From JBKEDH01 sp047975295 (lineage in GTDB: Bacteria; Bacteroidota; Bacteroidia; Flavobacteriales; Flavobacteriaceae), in contig JBKEDH010000160.1 of NCBI GenBank assembly GCA_047975295.1, positions 1 through 9,263 on the forward strand: a stretch of 9,263 nt of DNA. Direction: 5' to 3'. Below, in pieces: positions 1 through 6,272 of the stretch. The notes under the pieces were generated by a model, which did not search any database, was not told the DNA's origin, and saw nothing but the letters and a program-made list of their open reading frames with translations. Each line of letters opens with the position of its first letter. Position 1 is the first letter of the stretch. The position numbers and the translations under genes were made by a program.

Positions 1-42
1 GTTCAAACCTAATTTCTATCTATTATATTTTTAAAATTAGCG

Positions 43-50
43 TAACTTCG
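43..50 (+). promoter_or_regulatory. Possible -7 promoter box for the S46 peptidase gene
   Basis: TAACTTCG differs at one base from the Bacteroidota -7 consensus TAnnTTTG and lies 23 bases before the ATG at 74. I see no convincing TTG (-33) element at the expected spacing, so this is a weak candidate. The leader 51-73 is A-rich and has no Shine-Dalgarno sequence, as is usual in this phylum. Confidence 0.3.
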
Positions 51-73
51 CAAAAACGTAAATTAATTATAAC

Positions 74-2218
74 ATGAGGAAAAATTTAGTCGTTATTTTA
101 TTGGCATTGATGTTTATGCCCGTAACTGTTTTTGCCAACGAAGGCATGTGGTTTTTAATGTTTATAGAGCGTTTAAACCACAGGGATATGGAAAAGATGG
201 GCTTACAGCTTACTTCCGAAGAAATTTACAGTATAAATAACAACAGTTTAAAGGATGCCATAGTGCAATTTAATGGAGGGTGTACGGCCGAAATTGTTTC
301 CAATCAAGGTTTGGTATTAACCAATCACCATTGCGGCTACAATGTCATTGCCGAATTATCGACTTCCGAGCACAACTACTTACGTGATGGTTTTTGGGCT
401 TCTACACGGCAAAACGAACTTAAACCCAAGAGTTTGTATGTTCGGTTTTTTGTACGTATGGACGATGTTTCGAAACGTATCTTATCACAAGTAAACAATA
501 ACATGACAGAAGCTGAACGAGAAGCTGCTATTAACAAGGAAATTGAAAAAATCCAGAACGAAAACAGCGAGGGTGGAAAATATACTGTTTCGGTAAAATC
601 ATTTTTCCAAGGAAATGAGTATTATTATTTTGTTTATGAAGATTATTCCGATGTTCGTTTAGTAGGAACACCGCCCGAAAGTATTGGTAAATACGGTGGT
701 GATACCGATAATTGGGAATGGCCTCGGCATACGGGCGACTTCTCGATGTTTAGGGTTTATGCTGATAAAAATGGTAGTCCTGCCGAATATTCTACCGATA
801 ATATACCTTTAAAGCCCAAACACTATTTACCGGTTAATATTAAAGGTGTACATGAAAACGATTATGCCATGATTTTGGGTTATCCCGGTCGTACCAACCG
901 CTGGATGCCTGCCGAAGGGATTAACCAAAACGTAAAATATGCGTATCCGGCTTGGGTAGAAGGCTCTAAAACCGGTATGGATATGATGAAAAAACACATG
1001 GATAAAGACGATACCGTACGTCTGCTTTATGCTTCGCAATATGCGAGGGTTGCCAACTATTGGAAAAACCGCCAGGGTATGATCGTTGCCTTAACCCAGC
1101 ATAAAACGGCAGCCACCAAGGCCAAAAATGAAGCTAAATTTGATAAATGGGCGCATAAAAAGAAAAATCGTAAAAAGTATGGCAATGTTATTAAAAATAT
1201 AAATACCTATTATGCCTTAACTAACGACAAATCTAGTCATGACAACTATATGTCAACACTATTCAGAACAAGTAATATGAGTGTTGTCTCCAGAACTTTA
1301 GGGCGTAAGCTTTTCGAATATGCCAAGATGGATAAAACTAAGCAGGTAACTGGTAAATCCGATATGGAAAATGAAATAAAGGAATTTTACAAAACACTTT
1401 ATTTACCTATCGAAAAAGATGTTTTGGCTGCCCAATTGGCTCTGTATGCCAATAAGGCCAATTATAATTTAGCGCCTGCAGTAGCTAAAATGAAAGCAGA
1501 TAAAACAAACTATGCTAATTATGTAGAAACCTTATTTAATACCAGTATTTTTGGTTCGGAGGCTAATGCTTTAGCATTTTTAGATAATACCAATACAAAC
1601 ATGATAGTAAACGATCCAATGATTGCTTTGTCTAACGATTTACTTCGTCATTATTACACGAAATCGGAAGCTATTGAAAAAGCCGAAGAACAATACTCTA
1701 AATCATTTCGTTTGTTGGTTGAAGGTTTTCGGGAATCGAAACTATCCACCATTTTATATCCCGACGCCAACTCGACTTTACGTTTAACATATGGAAAAGT
1801 AAATGCACTTCCTGCAGATAAACGCAACGATGCCAAAATTAATAATTATACCACTATGACCGGAATGGTAAACAAATACAAGCCCAACGATACTGAGTTT
1901 GATTTGCCAAAACGAGTGTTGGATATGTTTAAGGCTAAAGATTTTGGCCGATATGCCGATAAAGATGGCTATATGCCAATAAATTTTCTTACAGACAACG
2001 ATATTACGGGGGGCAACTCGGGCTCGCCGGTATTGAACGGTAAGGGAGAGCTCATTGGTCTGGCCTTCGATGGTAATATTGAAGCCATGGCAGGCGATGT
2101 TATTTTCGATCCGCAGTTACAGCGTACCATTAATGTTGATATCCGTTATGTGCTTTGGCTTATAGATAAATTTGCCAATGCAAAACATATTGTTGATGAG
2201 ATGACCATTATTGAATAA
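74..2218 (+). CDS. dpp7: S46 family dipeptidyl-peptidase, DPP7-like, exported
   Basis: Exopeptidase that removes dipeptides from the free N-terminus of oligopeptides, acting in the periplasm or at the cell surface. The 714 residues match the usual S46 length. A signal peptide covers residues 1-21 (VFA before N22). The chymotrypsin-like triad is visible: His86 in TNHHCGYN, Asp222 in HTGDFSMF and Ser649 in GGNSGSPV. Asn213, Trp214 and Asp666 fall where the family anchors the substrate amino group (by offset from Pseudoxanthomonas DAP BII, from memory). Gly667 in FDGNIEA occupies the position that is Gly in Porphyromonas DPP7 and Arg in the Asp/Glu-specific DPP11, so hydrophobic P1 preference is inferred. 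No C-terminal type IX secretion domain is seen. It stands alone, followed by a strong terminator. Family assignment is firm and specificity is an inference. Confidence 0.95.
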   Translation: MRKNLVVILLALMFMPVTVFANEGMWFLMFIERLNHRDMEKMGLQLTSEEIYSINNNSLKDAIVQFNGGCTAEIVSNQGLVLTNHHCGYNVIAELSTSEHNYLRDGFWASTRQNELKPKSLYVRFFVRMDDVSKRILSQVNNNMTEAEREAAINKEIEKIQNENSEGGKYTVSVKSFFQGNEYYYFVYEDYSDVRLVGTPPESIGKYGGDTDNWEWPRHTGDFSMFRVYADKNGSPAEYSTDNIPLKPKHYLPVNIKGVHENDYAMILGYPGRTNRWMPAEGINQNVKYAYPAWVEGSKTGMDMMKKHMDKDDTVRLLYASQYARVANYWKNRQGMIVALTQHKTAATKAKNEAKFDKWAHKKKNRKKYGNVIKNINTYYALTNDKSSHDNYMSTLFRTSNMSVVSRTLGRKLFEYAKMDKTKQVTGKSDMENEIKEFYKTLYLPIEKDVLAAQLALYANKANYNLAPAVAKMKADKTNYANYVETLFNTSIFGSEANALAFLDNTNTNMIVNDPMIALSNDLLRHYYTKSEAIEKAEEQYSKSFRLLVEGFRESKLSTILYPDANSTLRLTYGKVNALPADKRNDAKINNYTTMTGMVNKYKPNDTEFDLPKRVLDMFKAKDFGRYADKDGYMPINFLTDNDITGGNSGSPVLNGKGELIGLAFDGNIEAMAGDVIFDPQLQRTINVDIRYVLWLIDKFANAKHIVDEMTIIE

Positions 2219-2228
2219 TAAACCTGTT

Positions 2229-2283
2229 ACTACAACTAAAAAAACGCCTCGATTATTTTTCGGGGCGTTTTTTTAGTTGTAGT
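2229..2283. terminator. Long symmetric intrinsic terminator, probably bidirectional
   Basis: Arms 2229-2248 and 2264-2283 are perfectly complementary over 20 bp. The stem extends inward by four more pairs with one G-U wobble, around a 7-base loop. The GC-rich core (CGCC/GGCG) is followed by seven T on the + strand (2268-2274). The matching seven A (2238-2244) give the same structure on the minus strand. It begins 10 bases after the peptidase stop codon. Confidence 0.9.
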
Positions 2284-2285
2284 TC

Positions 2286-2387
2286 TTACTTGTAATAGGC
2301 CAAAGGTAGTTGCGTATCCCAATGAAGAATCTGCTGCTTTTGATGGAGAGTCCAAATAAAAGGCAGCCCAAATATTACGGGTAAATT
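2286..2387 (-). pseudogene. Possible 3' relic of a convergent gene
   Basis: On the minus strand a frame of 33 codons runs from just after an in-frame TAG (2388-2390) to a TAA at 2286-2288. It ends in ILHWDTQLPLAYYK, with a composition that looks coding. The TAA abuts the terminator stem, where the end of a convergent gene would be expected. A second minus-strand frame is open over the same stretch and further out to about 2446, so a frameshift may be present. There is no start codon and I do not recognise the family. It could be chance. Confidence 0.3.
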
Positions 2388-2524
2388 CTACATGAAATAA
2401 AGAGAATACAAGCTTTTTGTTATTTCTTTGTAAAGGTAACGACTAAACGAAAAAGAATATATTTAAATGGATAGGTTTAGGGTGTAACGGTGTTGGGGAT
2501 TATCCGATAAAAACAAAAAGAAAC

Positions 2525-3619
2525 ATGAAATTATTTAGTTTTTTCGTAATAGTATTGATACTTAATTCGCAATGTGGTACAGCCAAAATAAATAACGAAC
2601 CTAAATCTGCAATTACAAACGAAAATAATATGCTTACATGGAAGAACATTATGGGTTTTGCCGTAAACGGTAACCCGAAACCGGACAAACGTATAGAAAA
2701 AACCGATGCCGAATGGCGTGCCTTGCTAACGCCCGAACAATATCGTATTACAAGAGGCAAAGGTACCGAAGCAGCTGGAACGGGGGCTTTATGTTACGTA
2801 CACGAAGCGGGCAAGTACAATTGTGTTTGCTGTAATACGCCGTTATTCGACTCTACCATAAAATTCAATTCGGGTACGGGCTGGCCAAGTTTTACACAGC
2901 CCATAAAACAAAATGCCATTAAGTATGTAAAGGATACTTCGCACGGTATGGTTAGGGTCGAAACTTTATGCAATACTTGCGATGCCCACTTGGGGCATGT
3001 TTTCCCCGATGGGCCGGAACCCGGTGGTTTACGCTATTGTATAAATTCCGAAGCGTTGGTTTTGGTTAAAGAAAATATTAAGAACAGTAAAAATATGCAA
3101 ACCGCTACTTTTGGAGGTGGTTGCTTTTGGTGTACCGAAGCTATTTTTCAAGAAATTAAAGGGGTAGAAAAAGTGGTTTCGGGGTATTCGGGTGGCAATG
3201 CACCGGGGCGACCTACCTACAAAGAGGTCTGTTCGGGTTTAACGGGACATGCCGAGGTTATTCAGGTAACTTTCGATGCCTATGTGATTTCTTATAAAGA
3301 TATTTTAACCGTTTTTATGACAACTCACGACCCTACCACTTTAAACCAGCAAGGAGCAGATAAGGGAACACAATACCGTTCGGTCATTTTCTATGATAAT
3401 GAAACCCAAAAAACAAAGGCAGAAGAGGTTGTAAAAGAATTAAAACCCTATTTCGATGGTCCCATTGTTACCGAAATTACGGCTTTAAAGAATTTTTATA
3501 AAGCAGAAGACTATCATCAGGATTATTACGAAAACAATCCCGAACAAGGGTATTGTCGTATTGTAATTTCTCCTAAATTAGATAAATTCCGTAAACAGCA
3601 CGCCGATAAATTAAAATAA
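2525..3619 (+). CDS. msrBA: Exported bifunctional peptide-methionine sulfoxide reductase MsrB-MsrA
   Basis: Repairs oxidised methionine in proteins: the MsrB domain reduces the R-sulfoxide and the MsrA domain the S-sulfoxide. Residues 1-20 form a hydrophobic export signal. Cys17 (NSQC) might be lipidated, but the lipobox is not consensus. MsrB spans about 59-182, with zinc cysteines 100, 103, 149 and 152, the SGTGWPSF motif at 116-123 and the catalytic Cys172 in RYCINS. MsrA spans about 191-350, with nucleophile Cys200 in GGGCFWC, GTQYRS at 281-286 and candidate resolving cysteines 203 and 344. Both domains look intact. The order is the reverse of Neisseria PilB. The stop codon overlaps the next ATG (TAATG), so it is co-transcribed and probably translationally coupled with selO. 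The export signal implies a role in the envelope. Confidence 0.95.
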   Translation: MKLFSFFVIVLILNSQCGTAKINNEPKSAITNENNMLTWKNIMGFAVNGNPKPDKRIEKTDAEWRALLTPEQYRITRGKGTEAAGTGALCYVHEAGKYNCVCCNTPLFDSTIKFNSGTGWPSFTQPIKQNAIKYVKDTSHGMVRVETLCNTCDAHLGHVFPDGPEPGGLRYCINSEALVLVKENIKNSKNMQTATFGGGCFWCTEAIFQEIKGVEKVVSGYSGGNAPGRPTYKEVCSGLTGHAEVIQVTFDAYVISYKDILTVFMTTHDPTTLNQQGADKGTQYRSVIFYDNETQKTKAEEVVKELKPYFDGPIVTEITALKNFYKAEDYHQDYYENNPEQGYCRIVISPKLDKFRKQHADKLK

Positions 3620-5175
3620 TGAAGCTAAATATTAAAGATAGGTTCCTAACAGAACTTCCTGCCGATGTATGTATGGAAAACACAAGACGGCAGATATTCG
3701 GAGCATGTTTTTCGTATGTAAAGCCAAAAAAAACTCTTAATCCGGAATTGTTGCATATATCGCCCGAAATGCTGAAAGAATTGGGGCTTACCGAAAGTGA
3801 TTCAAAATCGGAATCATTTTTAAATATTTTTACAGGAAATACCATTTTGCCTAACAGTAAACCTTATGCCATGTGTTATGGAGGTCATCAATTTGGCTAT
3901 TGGGCAGGGCAGTTGGGCGATGGTCGAGCCATTAATTTATGCGAGGTTGAACACAATAACCAACATTGGGCACTACAGCTTAAAGGAGCCGGTAAAACGC
4001 CATATTCTAGAACGGCAGATGGATTGGCGGTATTGCGTTCATCCATTCGCGAGTATTTATGCAGTGAAGCCATGTACCATTTGGGAGTGCCTACAACCAG
4101 AGCTCTATCTTTAGCCTTAACGGGAAATAAGGTGTTGCGGGACATAATGTACAACGGAAATCCCGTTTACGAAAAAGGTGCAGTGGTATGTCGTGTGTCA
4201 CCATCATTTTTACGTTTTGGAAATTATGAAATTTTTGCTTCGCAACAAGATTATAAAACCTTAAAAATATTGGTCGATTTCACCATAAAGTACCACTTTC
4301 CACATCTGGAAGAACCTTCAAAAATAACTTATATTGCTTTTTTTAAAGAAGTGGCGCAGCGAACGCTCGATACTATTGTCCATTGGCAGCGGGTTGGCTT
4401 TGTACATGGGGTGATGAACACCGACAATATGTCTATTTTAGGGCTAACCATCGATTATGGCCCATACGGCTGGTTGGAAGGTTTCGATTATGGCTGGACA
4501 CCCAATACCACCGATAGTCAGCATAAAAGATACCGTTTTGGTAATCAACCCAATATGGGGCTTTGGAATTTATACCAACTTGCCAATGCCTTATATCCTT
4601 TGGTAACGGAAACCAAGCCTTTTGAAATGGTTTTGGAACAATATAAAACTGATTTTGAACGTAAATCTTTAGCTATGATGCGCAATAAATTAGGTTTGCG
4701 AGTTGAGCTTGAAACAGATGCCCAATTCATTCAAGATTTAGAGGATAATTTACAGCTTGCAGAAACCGATATGACCCTTTTTTTTAGACATTTAAGCTGC
4801 TTTGAAAAAAATAACCCTTCCAATGGTATTTCTGTTATTGAAGCTGCTTTTTATTCGCCCATTTCGGATACAATAAAAGAAAAATGGAAGCTTTGGTTTT
4901 GCAATTATGCCAAGCGTTTAAAGATGGAAATTCTTACAGATGCCGAAAGAAAACAAAACATGAATAAGATAAACCCAAAGTATGTTTTAAGGAATTATAT
5001 GGCACAGTTGGCAATTGATGAAGCCAATAAAGGCAATTATAAACTAATAGACGAGTTGTTTAACTTACTTAAAAATCCTTATAAAGAACAGCCCGATAAA
5101 GAAAAATGGTTTGTTAAACGTCCTGAATGGGCACGACATAAAATAGGATGTTCTATGTTGTCGTGTAGTTCGTAG
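3619..5175 (+). CDS. selO: SelO/YdiU family protein adenylyltransferase (AMPylase)
   Basis: Transfers AMP from ATP to Ser/Thr/Tyr of target proteins through a pseudokinase fold. It has no signal peptide and is presumably cytosolic. At 518 residues it is somewhat longer than the E. coli protein (478). Family motifs are strong: MCYGGHQFGYWAGQLGDGRA (85-104), LKGAGKTPYSRT (121-132, with Lys122 or Lys126 in the nucleotide site), RVSPSFLRFGN (192-202), HGVMNTDN (263-270) with Asp269, and DYGP (279-282) with Asp279. These acidic residues match the E. coli metal/catalytic pair Asp246 and Asp256. The C-terminus is CSS, with Cys516 third from the end, the position of selenocysteine in animal SelO and of Cys476 in E. 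coli. The E. coli disulfide partner Cys272 aligns with Pro295 here. The start overlaps the msrBA stop. Confidence 0.96.
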   Translation: MKLNIKDRFLTELPADVCMENTRRQIFGACFSYVKPKKTLNPELLHISPEMLKELGLTESDSKSESFLNIFTGNTILPNSKPYAMCYGGHQFGYWAGQLGDGRAINLCEVEHNNQHWALQLKGAGKTPYSRTADGLAVLRSSIREYLCSEAMYHLGVPTTRALSLALTGNKVLRDIMYNGNPVYEKGAVVCRVSPSFLRFGNYEIFASQQDYKTLKILVDFTIKYHFPHLEEPSKITYIAFFKEVAQRTLDTIVHWQRVGFVHGVMNTDNMSILGLTIDYGPYGWLEGFDYGWTPNTTDSQHKRYRFGNQPNMGLWNLYQLANALYPLVTETKPFEMVLEQYKTDFERKSLAMMRNKLGLRVELETDAQFIQDLEDNLQLAETDMTLFFRHLSCFEKNNPSNGISVIEAAFYSPISDTIKEKWKLWFCNYAKRLKMEILTDAERKQNMNKINPKYVLRNYMAQLAIDEANKGNYKLIDELFNLLKNPYKEQPDKEKWFVKRPEWARHKIGCSMLSCSS

Positions 5176-5268
5176 CTTGGTTTTAATGTTTGTTTACATG
5201 CTACACGATAAAAATTATAAATTATATTTAATATATTGGTAAACAAAATGTTAAATTATTGGGTCTTA

Positions 5269-5284
5269 GAGCCTGTCTAAATTT
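5269..5284 (+). repeat. Left terminal inverted repeat of the MITE-like element
   Basis: GAGCCTGTCTAAATTT, matching the right end at 15 of 16 positions. The only mismatch is the fourth base. Confidence 0.75.
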
Positions 5285-5360
5285 ATATCAATTGTTTTTC
5301 TATGTCTCTTTTTGTGTATATTTTTGTTAAAATTTCATCAATTAGCTCAGCTATTATCTT
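5283..5360 (-). pseudogene. Possible transposase C-terminal tail inside the MITE-like element
   Basis: A minus-strand frame of 25 codons runs from an upstream in-frame TAG (5361-5363) to TAA at 5283-5285, which partly overlaps the inverted repeat. The peptide is rich in charged residues and ends in TKIYTKRDIEKQLI. In many insertion sequences the transposase stop lies just inside the terminal repeat, so this may be the surviving end of the parent transposase. The frame is short and AT-rich sequence can give this by chance. Confidence 0.35.
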
Positions 5361-5413
5361 CTATTTTGCCTCATTATACATCAAAAATAAACTATACAAA
5401 AAGTTAATCATAC

Positions 5414-5429
5414 AAATTTAGACAGACTC
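5414..5429 (-). repeat. Right terminal inverted repeat of the MITE-like element
   Basis: Read on the minus strand this end is GAGTCTGTCTAAATTT, the partner of the left end. TTA follows directly, duplicating the TTA before the left end. Confidence 0.75.
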
Positions 5430-5512
5430 TTAAAGTTTTTAAAATCTTCAAGGTCTCAAAAATTAGATTAATAAACTAAAGTTTGTTTGGTTGTAAATTG
5501 TAGAAAAAACAA

Positions 5513-6178
5513 ATGAAACTAAAATCAATGGTTAAAATAACTGCCCTTTTCCTTATAATTACAGGATGCAGGCAAAATTTGGAGCAAAATATCCAACCTG
5601 ACACTTCTCAAGATTCTATAATCAATAATAGAGTAGAAAGAATTTCTAAATACAGAACAACTGTTGATAGCATTAACAAAGTTTTAGGGTGGGCAGAGAC
5701 AAAATTTGGGTTATGGAAATCGAAAAATGGAGATTTGGGCTTAAAAACAACAGAAGGATTCGATGTTGAAAACAGTATAGATAAATACATTTGCCGTCTA
5801 ACCGATGGAAGGTCTTTAAAGGAGGTAATCGACACCCTTACGTTTAAAGTATTGGGGAGTTCATTTTATAAAGATAAAAACCATGTTTATACCCATTTTG
5901 TTATGCTTGATGGTGGTTTTTTTCAAATAGTTGAAGATGCCGACGTAAAAACATTTAAAGTATTGGGTAGTTGTTATGCGAAGGACAAAAATTATATTTT
6001 TGGGGAACGAGCACTGAAAATGGAAGATGTTGATTACAAAACCTTTAAAACCTGCAATGATTGTGGGTGTTTTGCAAAAGATAAAACCAACTATTATTTC
6101 TGGGACGACAAAATAGATATAAACAACATTACGGATAAGGAAACCTTAGAAATAATTAAAAAATTGGAACAGCTATAA
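5513..6178 (+). CDS. DKNYY-repeat lipoprotein
   Basis: Predicted 221-residue lipoprotein of unknown function. The N-terminus is a lipoprotein signal with the lipobox ITGC, Cys19 being the lipidated residue. Asp, Ser and Arg follow rather than a clear retention signal, so the final membrane is uncertain. The C-terminal half holds three copies of a repeat typical of the DKNYY family: TFKVLGSSFYKDKNHVY (110-126), TFKVLGSCYAKDKNYIF (147-163) and a third copy at 177-196 with FAKDKTNYYF. The first two are 37 residues apart and share a 14-base identical run at DNA level. DKNYY proteins are usually exported and uncharacterised. Met6 is an alternative start, but the first ATG follows an A-rich leader and gives a good basic N-region. 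It lies just downstream of the MITE-like element. Confidence 0.82.
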   Translation: MKLKSMVKITALFLIITGCRQNLEQNIQPDTSQDSIINNRVERISKYRTTVDSINKVLGWAETKFGLWKSKNGDLGLKTTEGFDVENSIDKYICRLTDGRSLKEVIDTLTFKVLGSSFYKDKNHVYTHFVMLDGGFFQIVEDADVKTFKVLGSCYAKDKNYIFGERALKMEDVDYKTFKTCNDCGCFAKDKTNYYFWDDKIDINNITDKETLEIIKKLEQL

Positions 6179-6230
6179 TTACTACCGATTCTTGGATTTA
6201 AAATCCGAAATCTTCATTTCATTATTTTCG

Positions 6231-6238
6231 TATATTTA
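6231..6238 (+). promoter_or_regulatory. Possible -7 promoter box for the WG-repeat gene
   Basis: TATATTTA preceded by TTTTCG resembles the Bacteroidota -7 element TAnnTTTG with one mismatch in the last base. It lies 34 bases before the ATG at 6273. No good TTG is seen at the -33 position, so confidence is low. If real, this gene has its own promoter within the cluster. Confidence 0.3.
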
Positions 6239-6272
6239 TAATCAGAAAAATATTATTTTAAAATATTAAATA

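Larger units (their letters stand above)
2219..2524. other. Intergenic region between the peptidase and msrBA
   Basis: The region contains the terminator at 2229-2283 and then about 240 bases without an evident + strand gene. The minus strand shows a short frame that may be a gene relic (2286-2387). Upstream of msrBA the best -7-like sequences are TTTCTTTG (2423-2430) and TAGGTTTA (2472-2479). Each has one mismatch to TAnnTTTG and neither has a good -33 partner, so I do not call a promoter. The last bases before the ATG are A-rich. Confidence 0.6.
5269..5429. mobile_element. MITE-like non-autonomous element, 161 bp, with TTA target duplication
   Basis: The ends GAGCCTGTCTAAATTT (5269-5284) and AAATTTAGACAGACTC (5414-5429) are inverted repeats matching at 15 of 16 bases. 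They are flanked by the direct repeat TTA at 5266-5268 and 5430-5432, as expected for transposition with a 3-bp duplication. Weaker complementarity continues inward (TTTTTCTAT near the left end against TTTTTGTAT read inward from the right end). The interior is far too short for a transposase. A 3-bp TNA target would fit the IS1031 group of the IS5 family, but that assignment is an inference. Confidence 0.75.
5176..5512. other. Intergenic region after selO, carrying a MITE-like element
   Basis: No gene is visible. Bases 5176-5265 are AT-rich and hold a loose 9-bp inverted pair (5189-5197 and 5239-5247) and an 8-bp pair (5161-5168 and 5201-5208) that overlaps the selO end. Neither has a T-tract, so selO has no clear terminator here. 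Bases 5266-5432 hold a MITE-like element with its target duplication. Bases 5433-5512 are the A/T-rich leader of the next gene, with no firm promoter. Confidence 0.7.

Noticed and set aside
2481..2515. GGAT-T-ATCC mini-palindrome upstream of msrBA as an operator or riboswitch
   Set aside because: A 4-bp arm is expected by chance, and no second site or conserved RNA core is visible.
2500..2760. Minus-strand open frame across the start of msrBA
   Set aside because: It lies opposite a well-supported MsrB domain, has no family resemblance and has no spacer or leader of its own.
3573..4154. Minus-strand and alternate + frames within the msrBA end and selO
   Set aside because: They mirror conserved SelO coding sequence and look like codon-bias shadows, with no recognisable domain.
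5161..5247. Inverted pairs TCGTGTAG/CTACACGA and TTTGTTTAC/GTAAACAAA after selO as a terminator
   Set aside because: Loops are long (about 30-40 bases), stems are short and AT-rich, and no T-tract follows, so a terminator call is not supported.
5478..5485. AAAGTTTG as a -7 promoter box before the DKNYY gene
   Set aside because: The TA of the consensus is displaced by one base and no -33 element is present at suitable spacing.
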